This document shows, one piece after another, positions 1-7,780 of a stretch of DNA of 27,569 bases. Source of the DNA: AC-32 sp036522595. Lineage in GTDB: Bacteria > Actinomycetota > Thermoleophilia > Gaiellales > Gaiellaceae. The position numbers and the translations under genes were made by a program. The notes beneath the pieces are model-generated. The model was not told where the DNA came from, did no database searches, and worked only from the letters and a program-made list of their open reading frames with translations. Where the stretch lies: the NCBI GenBank assembly GCA_036522595.1, contig DATDFL010000187.1:1-27569 (forward strand). The letters run 5' to 3'. How positions within the stretch are numbered: position 1 is the first letter of the stretch; the number at the start of each line of letters is the position of its first letter.

Positions 1-580
1 GCTCTCGTCCTTGGACGAGCAGCAGGCCCACGAGATCCTCGACCGCCTGCTCGCAGCGGCGACGTTGGACACGACCCTCTCCCAGGTCGTCCTCCCCTAC
101 CTGCACGACCTCGGAGACCGCTGGGGAAGGGGCGACGCCTCGATCGCCGAGGAACACTTCGCCTCGAGCTTCCTACGCGGCCGGCTGCTCGGGCTGGCGC
201 GCGGCTGGGGCCGCGGTCTCGGAGAGCCAGTCCTGCTCGCGTGCGCGCCCGGCGAGCGGCACGACCTGGGGCTGATCGCGTTCGGGCTCGCGCTCCGGGC
301 ACGCGGGTGGCGCATCGTCTTCCTCGGTGCGGACATCCCGGCCACGAGCGTCGCCGAGGCTGCGCGCTTCTCGAACCCCCGCTTCGTCGTTCTGAGCGCG
401 GTGAGCGCCGAACGGTTCGACGCGGACGAGCTACGCCCCCTCGCTGTGGCTCATGCTCTCTGCCTCGGCGGCGCCGGCGCGGCCGAAGGAGGCGAAGGGA
501 TCGATGCCCTTCGCCTTCCCGGCGACCCTGCCGAGGAGGCCGACCGGCTCACCGCGCTCGTGCAGGGCGACGCCGCGTGA
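1..580 (+). CDS. CarH-like cobalamin-binding MerR-type regulator, 5'-truncated by window edge
   Basis: The frame is open from base 2, so the usual N-terminal MerR helix-turn-helix probably lies outside the window; the TTG at 11 is only the first possible start inside it. Counting from that codon, residues 1-70 look like the helical cap of B12-binding photoreceptors: W38 is followed after nine residues by E48-H49, the Wx9EH signature. Residues 72-189 form the Rossmann-like B12 domain with E82-x-H84-x-x-G87, the ExHxxG form typical of CarH/LitR rather than the DxHxxG of mutases; H84 would be the lower cobalt ligand. CarH proteins bind adenosylcobalamin in the dark, repress as tetramers and fall apart in light. 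The residue after W38 is Gly, where Thermus CarH has the His that binds cobalt after photolysis. Two genes follow on the same strand and may be its targets. Confidence 0.8.
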   Translation, partial: LSSLDEQQAHEILDRLLAAATLDTTLSQVVLPYLHDLGDRWGRGDASIAEEHFASSFLRGRLLGLARGWGRGLGEPVLLACAPGERHDLGLIAFGLALRARGWRIVFLGADIPATSVAEAARFSNPRFVVLSAVSAERFDADELRPLAVAHALCLGGAGAAEGGEGIDALRLPGDPAEEADRLTALVQGDAA

Positions 581-619
581 GCGCGAACGGCACCTTCGTC
601 GGCGCGCGGGAGCGCTTCC

Positions 620-1102
620 TTGCCGCGCGAGCTTGAGGGCTGGCGCTCGCTGCAGGGCCGCGGCCCTGACGGCTCGATCGAGTCCGACCAGCGCGTCACC
701 ATCGCTCGCCCGATCGTGGACGAGAGCGAGGCCGGCGCGCGCAGGCTCGGAGAGCGCTACTGGGCGGCGGTAGCCCGCGGTGCTCGCGGGCTCGTGCGAC
801 CGCGTGAGACCGGCCGTGGCGTCGAGCTACGCCTGACCGGCCGCGGGCCCTGCCTGCTGCGGTTCGGGCCGGCCGAGCCAGAGCACGAGGGCCGCCGGGC
901 CTCGTGCAGCTTCCCGATCCGGGGAGGCCTCCTGGCGCGCAAGGCTGCGGGAGCGATCTGCCTTTCCCAGACGCCGGGCGAGCTGCGCGCCGCCGTGACG
1001 GGGTTCGTCCCCAGGCTCGGCGCGCTCTACGGCATCCAGCGCCGGCTCCACGTGGCGGTCAGCCGCCGCTACTTCCGCTCGCTGCTCGAGGAGGCATCGT
1101 GA
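620..1102 (+). CDS. Unrecognised 160-residue protein between CarH-like and SDR genes
   Basis: I do not recognise a named family. The start is a TTG with a GGGAG ribosome site at 608-612, seven bases upstream; no ATG or GTG start is available in this frame before it. The protein has no signal peptide or membrane segment. It is rich in Arg and Gly, with alternating charged and hydrophobic stretches that suggest a beta-rich fold, then a C-terminal helix ending RRYFRSLLEEAS. The layout faintly recalls SRPBCC/polyketide-cyclase-like ligand-binding proteins, but I see no diagnostic motif. It starts 39 bases after the CarH-like gene and its stop overlaps the GTG of the SDR gene by four bases, so it is very likely co-transcribed and coupled with the SDR. 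Confidence 0.6.
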   Translation: MPRELEGWRSLQGRGPDGSIESDQRVTIARPIVDESEAGARRLGERYWAAVARGARGLVRPRETGRGVELRLTGRGPCLLRFGPAEPEHEGRRASCSFPIRGGLLARKAAGAICLSQTPGELRAAVTGFVPRLGALYGIQRRLHVAVSRRYFRSLLEEAS

Positions 1103-1971
1103 GGGCGGCCGTCCTCGGCGCGACCGGCTTCATCGGCCGCGCGCTCTCCCCCGTGCTCGCCGAACGCGAGGACGAGGTCGTGGCCGTCTCGCGCAGGGGC
1201 GACGCGCCGGCGGGGCCCGGGATGCGCGCAGTGGCTGCAGACGCGACCGACGGCGAGGCGATTCGAAGGGCGCTCGACGGCGTCGAGGTCGTCTACTACC
1301 TCGTCCACTCGCTCGGGTCGGCCGGCTACGGCGAGATCGACAGGCAGGCCGCCGCAACAGTCGCCCGCGAAGCGAGCCGGGCGGAGGTCTCCCAGATCGT
1401 CTTCCTCGGCGGCCTTGGAGACGACGACCCGAACCTCTCGCCCCACCTGCGGAGCAGGGCCGAGACCGCCGCGGCCCTGTCGGGAGGAGACGTCCCCGTG
1501 ACGACGCTGCGCGCGGCGGTCGTGGTCGGACGCGGCAGCGCCGGCTTCGACACGATCGTTGCGCTGGTCGATCGGCTACCGGTGATGATCGCGCCGCGCT
1601 GGGTGTCGATGCCGACCCAGCCGATCGCGCTCGCGGATGTCGTCGGCTACCTCGCGGACGTCGCCGGCCACCCGGAGACGACCGCCAGAACGTTCGACCT
1701 CGGCGGCCCGGAAGTCCTCACCTACCGGGAGATGATCGAGCGCATCGGCGACCTACGGGGCCGTAAGCCGCGCATCGTCGAGGTGCCGATCCTCAGCCCG
1801 TGGCTGTCCTCCTACTGGCTGCACCTCGTGACGCCGGTGCAGGCGAGCGTCGCACGGCCGCTCGTGGAGGGCCTCCGCAACCCGACGCTCGTCCGGGACG
1901 ACTCCATCCGGCGGCTCTTCCCCCGCGAACTCGTCCCCTTCGAGACCGCGGCGCGCGAGGCTCTTGGCTAG
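1099..1971 (+). CDS. Atypical NAD(P)-binding SDR (NmrA/NDUFA9-like)
   Basis: A 290-residue protein from a GTG start overlapping the previous stop (GTGA), preceded by a strong GAGGAGG site at 1088-1094. The N-terminus carries the glycine-rich dinucleotide motif GATGFIG at residues 7-13, followed by the beta-alpha pattern of extended or atypical short-chain dehydrogenases. The YxxxK catalytic pair is not seen in its usual place, which fits the NmrA/NDUFA9-like subgroup that often binds NAD(P)H for sensing or acts on quinone-type substrates. The C-terminal third (from about residue 195) has the epimerase-like FDLGGPEVLTYREM stretch. The substrate cannot be told from sequence. Co-location with a CarH-like regulator suggests light- or B12-dependent expression; that is inference. 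Confidence 0.8.
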   Translation: MRAAVLGATGFIGRALSPVLAEREDEVVAVSRRGDAPAGPGMRAVAADATDGEAIRRALDGVEVVYYLVHSLGSAGYGEIDRQAAATVAREASRAEVSQIVFLGGLGDDDPNLSPHLRSRAETAAALSGGDVPVTTLRAAVVVGRGSAGFDTIVALVDRLPVMIAPRWVSMPTQPIALADVVGYLADVAGHPETTARTFDLGGPEVLTYREMIERIGDLRGRKPRIVEVPILSPWLSSYWLHLVTPVQASVARPLVEGLRNPTLVRDDSIRRLFPRELVPFETAAREALG

Positions 1972-1979
1972 GTCACGCG

Positions 1980-2969
1980 CTAGCGGTCGTACGAGCCGTG
2001 CGGCGGTCCGAGGTACGGGAACTCGGACAGGAGGTCCCCGTGCGGACCGACGCCATCGCCGGTCACCTTCCCGTTCGTGAAGACCGTGAGGAAGTGGTCG
2101 GCGACATCGTCGGTCAGCGCTCGCCCGTTCTCGGGGTAGGCGGCCGGACGGCTCGGGTCGTACGGCAGGACGTCGGGCAGCAGGGTTCCCGCTACACGCT
2201 TCGCCTCCTCCGGCTCGTACCCGCCGACATGCTCCAGGGCGTGCGCGAAGCTGTCCACGAAGCGGTCATCGGTCGAAGGGTCGCCGGCGAGGTACGGCGC
2301 CTTCTCCTCGCCCGGGCTGAAGAAGACCGACTGCGAGGGCCTCGCGCCGCGGTCGACCTGCAGCCAGCCTGCGTCGCCGTCGGAGACCAGTGTCCGGTGC
2401 CAGAGAGCGACTTCGCCCTGCGTGCCGAGCGCGTCGTTCGGCAGCTCCAGCACGATGCTGCAGACGTCCTTGTCGGCGAAGAAATCGTCGCCGGTGAACT
2501 GGAACTCGTTGAGCGCGCCGCCTGCGTCGAAGAAGAACGGGTCGCTCCGCCAGCCCGCGAAGAACCGGTAGTCCCCAGCCTCCGAGACCTGGGCCTCCGA
2601 GCCCGTCGACACCGGCGCATCGGCGACCAGGACCTCGCCCGCGCCTCCGGCCTCGGCTGCGTCCGCCCCTTCGACGCGCCGAACCGTCGCCGACTGCCCG
2701 CCGTTCGACTCCGCGACGCTGATCCGAAAGGCGATGTCGGCGACGCCGTCCCCGTTCGTGTCGACCTTGAGCTCGTAGAGCGCATCGGGCGAGAACGGCT
2801 CCGCCGTGGTCGGCCCCTCGGGGTTGATGCCGACCGACGGGTGCACGTCGATGGCCACGATCGACCGCGAGGATCCTTCCGGGCTCGGGAAGGCGAACAG
2901 GTCGCAGTGGTCGACGCGGGCGTCTCCGTGCGGGAACGAAAAATCGGGTCCTGAGTAGTGGTGCGCCAT
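1980..2969 (-). CDS. DUF4331 family protein
   Basis: A 329-residue protein whose ATG at 2969 follows an AGGAGGGC ribosome site. The N-terminus MAHHYSGPDFSFPHGDAR, the early DLFAFPSPE and the acidic DTNGDGVADIAFRI stretch match the DUF4331 family. That family is of unknown function and is common in actinobacteria and proteobacteria, often beside oxidoreductases or sigma-factor systems. The acidic loop (residues about 71-83) resembles a calcium-binding DxNxDG loop. Unlike many family members there is no signal peptide, so this copy is predicted cytoplasmic. The gene ends nine bases from the convergent SDR gene. The GcvT-like gene lies 53 bases upstream on the same strand, so the two may share a transcript. 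Confidence 0.8.
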   Translation of the reverse strand: MAHHYSGPDFSFPHGDARVDHCDLFAFPSPEGSSRSIVAIDVHPSVGINPEGPTTAEPFSPDALYELKVDTNGDGVADIAFRISVAESNGGQSATVRRVEGADAAEAGGAGEVLVADAPVSTGSEAQVSEAGDYRFFAGWRSDPFFFDAGGALNEFQFTGDDFFADKDVCSIVLELPNDALGTQGEVALWHRTLVSDGDAGWLQVDRGARPSQSVFFSPGEEKAPYLAGDPSTDDRFVDSFAHALEHVGGYEPEEAKRVAGTLLPDVLPYDPSRPAAYPENGRALTDDVADHFLTVFTNGKVTGDGVGPHGDLLSEFPYLGPPHGSYDR

Positions 2970-3022
2970 AGCTGCCCTCCTCGACGTCTCCAGGTTGGTT
3001 CGCGCGATTCTAGGGCGGCCGG

Positions 3023-4228
3023 TCAGGCGACCGTCGCGGTCTTGCGCGGCGGGTTGAAGAACGGGAGCTCGACGACCGTCGCCGGTGTCCGGCTGCGTCG
3101 CGCCTCCACCGTCCACTCGACTTCGATCCTCGTGCCCGGCTCGCTGTGGTCTGCGCCGACCAGCCCCAGCGCGACGACCTTCTTCAGGATCGGGCTCCAG
3201 GTCGTGCTGGTCGCCTTGCCGACCTGACGGCCGCGCACGTAGAGCGGCACGGGCGTGCGCGAGGCCGCCATCTCCAGCGTCGGGGTCAGCCCCTTCGCCC
3301 GGTACAGCTCCTCCAGCGGCTCCCAGTCGAGCTCGAGCCCGGCGAGCCTCCGCGGCGGTCCGCCCCGCTCCTGTTCCCGCTCGAGCGCTCGGCGGCCGAC
3401 GAACTCCACCTGCTTCTCGAAGTCCACGAAGCGGCCGAGGATTCCCAGCTCGAACGGAGAGAACGACTGCTCCGGGATCAGCGCGCGCCGAACCGAGTCG
3501 AAGTCGACCTCGATGAGGATCAGCCCGGCCTCGATCCGCGTGACGTCGAGCGCGAGCATCCCGGCCGGCCTGACGCCGTACGGCCCGCCCGCGCGGATGA
3601 ACGCGTCCCAGACGTCGACCGCCTTGGTGCTGTCGACCCAGACCTCGTAGCCGAGATCCCCGGTGTAGCCGGTCCGGGAGACGTCCACCGGAATGCCGCC
3701 GATCTCCGCGGCGCGCCGGCCGAAGTACTTGAGGTCGCCCCACGACGCCTCGGTGGCGACTTCGAGCACGTCGCGGCTCAACGGCCCCTGCACCGCGAGG
3801 GCGGACAGCCGCTCGCTCACGTCCTCGATCTCGACGTCCAGGCCACGCGCGTTCAGCCGGAACCAGCGCAGCGAGGGATCGGCAGCCGTCCAGCGGTACG
3901 TCCCGTCGTCGAGGTGCCCGACGGTCCCGTCGTCCACGACACGACCGTCCTCGTCGCACCAGGACGTGTAGTAAACGCGGCCGGGGGCGAGCTTGTTCGC
4001 GTCGCGCGTGATCACGCGGTCGACGAGCCGGGTCGCGTCCGGCCCGGAGACGAGGTACTTGTAGAGCGGCGAGACGTCGATGAGCGCGGCCGCCTCCCGG
4101 ATCGCGTTGTACTCGATCTCATGCGAGTCGTAGTAGGCGCTCGCGGCGAGGTAGCCGGACCACTCGCGCCACTGCAGCTTGCTGTTGAGCGGCGCGGTGC
4201 GCGGATAGAACGGGGTTCCGACGGACAC
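3023..4228 (-). CDS. Aminomethyltransferase / GcvT-like folate-binding protein
   Basis: A 401-residue protein from a GTG at 4228, chosen because VSVGTPFYPRTAPLN matches the normal beginning of the family; a longer start is possible but would run into the divergent gene's promoter. The GcvT fold is visible throughout: the N-terminal AALIDVSPLYKYLVSGPDA stretch, the central SRTGYTGDLGYEVWV motif, and a C-terminal barrel around VGKATSTTWSPILKK. Proteins of this family bind tetrahydrofolate and take up a one-carbon unit from aminomethyl or N-methyl substrates, as in glycine cleavage, sarcosine or dimethylglycine oxidation and DMSP demethylation. No gcvH or gcvP lies nearby, so a role outside glycine cleavage is more likely. 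It is divergent from two FAD oxidoreductases, 45 bases away, which suggests a shared pathway. Confidence 0.8.
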   Translation of the reverse strand: MSVGTPFYPRTAPLNSKLQWREWSGYLAASAYYDSHEIEYNAIREAAALIDVSPLYKYLVSGPDATRLVDRVITRDANKLAPGRVYYTSWCDEDGRVVDDGTVGHLDDGTYRWTAADPSLRWFRLNARGLDVEIEDVSERLSALAVQGPLSRDVLEVATEASWGDLKYFGRRAAEIGGIPVDVSRTGYTGDLGYEVWVDSTKAVDVWDAFIRAGGPYGVRPAGMLALDVTRIEAGLILIEVDFDSVRRALIPEQSFSPFELGILGRFVDFEKQVEFVGRRALEREQERGGPPRRLAGLELDWEPLEELYRAKGLTPTLEMAASRTPVPLYVRGRQVGKATSTTWSPILKKVVALGLVGADHSEPGTRIEVEWTVEARRSRTPATVVELPFFNPPRKTATVA

Positions 4229-4273
4229 GGGCAGCGATTCTCGCAGAGGCCGGTTGGGGCATAGTCCGCTGCT

Positions 4274-5863
4274 ATGCCGAGCGCGAACTCCTACGATGCG
4301 GTGGTCATCGGCGGCGGGCACAACGGCCTGGTGGCCGCGGCGTACCTCGCGCGGGCCGGCCTGAAGGTCGTCGTGCTCGAACGGCGCCACGTTCTCGGCG
4401 GCGCCGCGGTGACCGAGGAGGTGTTCCCCGGCTTCCGCTTCAGCGTCGCCTCGTACGTCGTCTCGCTGCTCCGGCCGGAGATCGTCCGCGAGCTCGAGCT
4501 GCCGAAGCACGGCCTCGAGATCCTGCCGCTCGACGGGACGTTCACGCCGCTCGAAGACGACTACCTCTGGCGCGTGAACGACCACTTCCGGACGGTGCGC
4601 GAGCTGCGGCGCTGGTCGCTGAGCGACGCGGAGGCCTACGAGGACTACAGCCGCCTGATGGTCGAGATGGCGAGGTTCGTCAAGCCGATCCTGTCGATGA
4701 CGCCGCCCGACCCGGGCCGCATCCGTCCGCGCGAGTGGCTTCCGGTCGCGCGCCTCGGCCGCGACTTCAAGGATCTCCCCGCCGAGCAGCAGGCGGTCTT
4801 CATCCAGCTGATGACGATGAGCGCCGCGGACTTCCTCGACCAGTGGTTCGAGACCGATCCGCTCAAGGCGACGATGAGCGCCTCGGGGATCATCGGCACC
4901 TTTCAGGGGATCCGCTCGCCGGGCACCGCATACGTCCTGCTGCACCACTACATGGGCGAGATCGACGGCGTCCTGCGGGCCTGGGGCATCCCGCGCGGCG
5001 GGACCGGCGCGGTCAGCGAGTCGATCGCGGACGCGGCCCGGGAGCTCGGCGTCGAGATCCGGACCGAGGCACCGGTCGAGCGCCTGCTGACGCGCGGCGA
5101 CGAGGTGACCGGCGTCGTCACGTCCTCGGGCGAGGAGCTGATGGGCCGCGTGACGTTGTCGAGCCTCGACCCGCACCAGACGTTCGTGAAGCTGACCGAG
5201 CCCGGCCTGCTCGATTCCGCCTTCCTCGACGAGGTCGGCCGCTACCGGTACCGCGGCTCCAGCGGCAAGGTGAACCTCGCGCTGGACGGGCTGCCCGAGT
5301 TCACGTGCCTCAACGGCGACAGCGAGCACCTGCGCGGAGCGATCAGCTTCAGCCCCAGCATCGAGTACATGGAGCTGGCCTACGACGACGCGAAGGCCGG
5401 CAGCTTCAGCCGGCGCCCGTACATCGACATGGTCATCCCGACGCTCGTCGACCCGTCGATGGCGCCGGCGGGCAAGCACGTCATGAGCTGCTTCGTCCAG
5501 TACGCGCCCTACCACCTGGCCGACGGCGACGAGTGGGACGACGCCAGGCGCGACGCGTTCGGGGAGACGGTGATCGACACGATCGCGGAGCGCGCGCCGA
5601 ACATCCGCGACCTGATCCTGCACCAGCAGGTGCTCACGCCCAAGGACATCGAGGAGCGGTTCGGGCTCTCCGAGGGCAATATCTTCCAGGGCGAGCTCTC
5701 GCTGGAGCAGCTGTTCTTCAACCGTCCCGTGCCGGGCTGGGCGCGCTACCAGACGCCTTTGCGGAACCTCTGGATGTGCGGCTCGGCCACGCATCCGGGC
5801 GGCGGGATCATGGGGGCCTCGGGGCGGCTGGCGGCGCTCCAGGTCGTGGGCTCGCTCCGGTGA
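4274..5863 (+). CDS. FAD-dependent oxidoreductase, phytoene-desaturase/PYROXD2 type (first of pair)
   Basis: A 529-residue flavoprotein. The N-terminal VVIGGGHNGLVAAAYLARAG (residues 10-29) is the FAD-binding dinucleotide fold, followed by the ERR..LGGAA stretch contacting the flavin. The C-terminal LWMCGSATHPGGGIMGASG is the second FAD motif of the carotenoid-desaturase/amine-oxidase superfamily. The length and the GGGHNGL version of the motif fit the PYROXD2-like subgroup, whose substrates are largely unknown, better than true CrtI. The ATG at 4274 begins 45 bases from the divergent GcvT-like gene. The next gene, a paralogue, begins inside this stop codon, so the two should be made together. 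A carotenoid role cannot be excluded, but no crtB or crtE homologue is present in the window. Confidence 0.85.
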   Translation: MPSANSYDAVVIGGGHNGLVAAAYLARAGLKVVVLERRHVLGGAAVTEEVFPGFRFSVASYVVSLLRPEIVRELELPKHGLEILPLDGTFTPLEDDYLWRVNDHFRTVRELRRWSLSDAEAYEDYSRLMVEMARFVKPILSMTPPDPGRIRPREWLPVARLGRDFKDLPAEQQAVFIQLMTMSAADFLDQWFETDPLKATMSASGIIGTFQGIRSPGTAYVLLHHYMGEIDGVLRAWGIPRGGTGAVSESIADAARELGVEIRTEAPVERLLTRGDEVTGVVTSSGEELMGRVTLSSLDPHQTFVKLTEPGLLDSAFLDEVGRYRYRGSSGKVNLALDGLPEFTCLNGDSEHLRGAISFSPSIEYMELAYDDAKAGSFSRRPYIDMVIPTLVDPSMAPAGKHVMSCFVQYAPYHLADGDEWDDARRDAFGETVIDTIAERAPNIRDLILHQQVLTPKDIEERFGLSEGNIFQGELSLEQLFFNRPVPGWARYQTPLRNLWMCGSATHPGGGIMGASGRLAALQVVGSLR

Positions 5864-7359
5864 CGTACGACGCGGTCATCGTCGGCGGCGGCCACAACGG
5901 CCTCGTCACGGCGGCCTACCTCGCGAAGGCCGGGCTGCAGACGCTCGTGTTGGAGCGCCGCGAACGAGTTGGCGGGCTGCTCCTGACCGCAGACGGCGTC
6001 GGCGGCCTCCGTGGCGGTGTCGCGCGGGACCTCCGACTGGAGTCGCACGGCTTCCAGATCATCGAGCCGGAGGTGGTGGCGTTTGCCCCGTCCAGCGGCG
6101 TCACGTTGTGGCGCGACCCCGCGAAGACCGCGAAGGGGCTCGGGCCGCGCGACGCCGAGGCGTTCCTCGCGTTCGACCGCAAGATCCGCTCGCTCGCGGG
6201 GTTCGTGGCCCGGATGCAGGCAGCGGAGCCGCCCGATCTGACTGCGCTGTCGCTCTCGGACGCGGGTACCGGCTTCACGCTGCTGAACGGCCTGCGGCAG
6301 CTCGGCCGCGAGGAGATCCGCGAGACGCTGCGAGCCCTGCCGATGTCCGTCGACGACCTCGTGAGCGAGGCCGTCGAGGGCGAGGCGCTCCGCGGGCTGC
6401 TCGGCGCGAGAGGCGTCCGCTATTCGGCGATGGGCCCCCGGTCGGCCGGCACGGCGCTCAACTTCCTCTGGGACTCGGCCACCGGCGGCGGCGCGGCAGG
6501 GCGGACGGTCTTCGCGCGCGGGGGGCCGGGCGCGCTGGCCGACGCGCTTCGTTCCGCAGCGCAGAGCCTCGGCGCGACGGTTCGGTGCGACGCCGAGGTC
6601 TCGGTCATCCGCACCGAGCGCGGCTCCGTCTTAGGAGTCGTCCTGGCGGGCGGCGAGGAGATCGAGGCCCGGATCGTCGCCTCGAGCGCCGACCCCAAGC
6701 AGACCCTCTTGCGCCTTCTCGACCCCGCCGAGGTCGGCCCGACGCTCGGCTGGCGTGCGGAGAACATTCGCGCCGAAGGCGTGGTGGCGAAGGTGACCTT
6801 CACCGTGGAAGGCGTTCCCGACGACGAGCGCCTGCGGGGCCGAATCGTGATCGCCCCGAGCCTCGATTACCTGGAACGAGCCTTCAACGCTTCGAAGTAC
6901 GGGCGGGTCTCCGAGGACCCGTATCTCGAGGCGACGATCACACCCGACGCCAAGCACGTGAATGTGCTCTTCCAGTACGCGCCGCACGACGCGACCGGAG
7001 AGGAAGTGGCCGACCTCACCGCCCAGACGCTCGAGGCCCACGCGCCGGGCCTGGCGAAGCGAATCGTCTCTCGTGACACCGTCACCACCGCCGCGGACCT
7101 CGAGCGCGACTACGGCCTGACCGGCGGGCACGCCATGCACGGCGAGCACGCGCTCGACCAGTTCTTCGCGTGGCGCCCGTTGCTCGGCCATGCGCGCTAC
7201 CGGCTCGGCGGCATCAGCGGCCTCTACCTGTGCGGGGCAGGCGCACATCCCGGCGGCGGCATCACCGGCGGCCCGGGTCGGAACGCTGCGAAAGCGATCC
7301 TCGCCGACCTCAAGAGCCGGCGGCAGCGGCCATTGCGGCTTCGAAGCGCGCGAGGCTAG
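5860..7359 (+). CDS. FAD-dependent oxidoreductase, phytoene-desaturase/PYROXD2 type (second of pair)
   Basis: A 499-residue paralogue of the preceding gene, starting at a GTG that overlaps its stop (GTGA). It keeps both FAD motifs: AVIVGGGHNGLVTAAYLAKAG at the N-terminus and LYLCGAGAHPGGGITGGPG near the C-terminus. The middle, substrate-side region has diverged strongly. The overlapping start implies translational coupling and roughly equal production, which fits a heteromeric enzyme or two consecutive steps. The last 50 bases are convergent with and overlap the GFA-family gene on the other strand, giving this protein a basic tail rich in Arg and Leu that may not be conserved. The substrate is unknown. 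Confidence 0.85.
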   Translation: MTYDAVIVGGGHNGLVTAAYLAKAGLQTLVLERRERVGGLLLTADGVGGLRGGVARDLRLESHGFQIIEPEVVAFAPSSGVTLWRDPAKTAKGLGPRDAEAFLAFDRKIRSLAGFVARMQAAEPPDLTALSLSDAGTGFTLLNGLRQLGREEIRETLRALPMSVDDLVSEAVEGEALRGLLGARGVRYSAMGPRSAGTALNFLWDSATGGGAAGRTVFARGGPGALADALRSAAQSLGATVRCDAEVSVIRTERGSVLGVVLAGGEEIEARIVASSADPKQTLLRLLDPAEVGPTLGWRAENIRAEGVVAKVTFTVEGVPDDERLRGRIVIAPSLDYLERAFNASKYGRVSEDPYLEATITPDAKHVNVLFQYAPHDATGEEVADLTAQTLEAHAPGLAKRIVSRDTVTTAADLERDYGLTGGHAMHGEHALDQFFAWRPLLGHARYRLGGISGLYLCGAGAHPGGGITGGPGRNAAKAILADLKSRRQRPLRLRSARG

Positions 7360-7780
7360 CCGGCGGCCAGAGCTCGGGGATCTCGTAGAACTCCTCGAAC
7401 GCGGGCACGGAGTCCGGCAGCGAGACCCAGGGGAGTTTCGAGCGGGTGTAGATATGGACGTCGGGGCTGATACTCGCCGGGTCGTCGAGCGTCCCGCCGC
7501 GGACGAACCGCAGCGCCGGCCCGCCGTACTCGCTGAACACCGCGACCTTGCAGGTCGGACAGCGGTAGACGCGCTGACTGCTCCCGTCGTCGCGAGGCAC
7601 GTCCACCGGTTCCGGCTCGCCCGCGAGCAGATCGAACCTCGCGGGCTCGATGACCAGGTTGACGACGAAGGCACTCCCCGTTTGGCGCTGGCAGTTGAGG
7701 CAGTGGCAGCAGTGCGTGACGAGCGGATCCGCCGTCAGCCGGTAGCGAACGGCTTCGCACGAGCATCCGCCGGTGCGCAT
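7310..7780 (-). CDS. GFA-family zinc protein
   Basis: A 156-residue protein of the Gfa (glutathione-dependent formaldehyde-activating enzyme) fold. The zinc-binding cysteines are visible: C6 and C8 in GGCSC, the CCHCLNC cluster at residues 24-30 followed by QRQTGSAF, and C74/C77 in YRCPTC. Most members are annotated as S-hydroxymethylglutathione synthases, but the enzymatic role is disputed and actinobacteria normally lack glutathione, so the function here is unknown. The ATG overlaps the stop of the upstream DUF1361 gene (ATGA), indicating coupling. The 3' end overlaps the convergent FAD oxidoreductase gene by 50 bases. Confidence 0.85.
   Translation of the reverse strand: MRTGGCSCEAVRYRLTADPLVTHCCHCLNCQRQTGSAFVVNLVIEPARFDLLAGEPEPVDVPRDDGSSQRVYRCPTCKVAVFSEYGGPALRFVRGGTLDDPASISPDVHIYTRSKLPWVSLPDSVPAFEEFYEIPELWPPASLARFEAAMAAAAGS

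Noticed and set aside
1980..3959. A 659-codon minus-strand frame suggesting DUF4331 is fused to a longer N-terminal part.
   Set aside because: The part before 2969 is an out-of-frame shadow of the GcvT-like gene, and an AGGAGGGC ribosome site supports the ATG at 2969.
3023..5794. A 923-codon minus-strand frame that continues upstream of the GcvT-like start, opposite the first FAD oxidoreductase.
   Set aside because: Only the part downstream of 4228 resembles a protein family. The rest is antisense to a well-supported flavoprotein gene.
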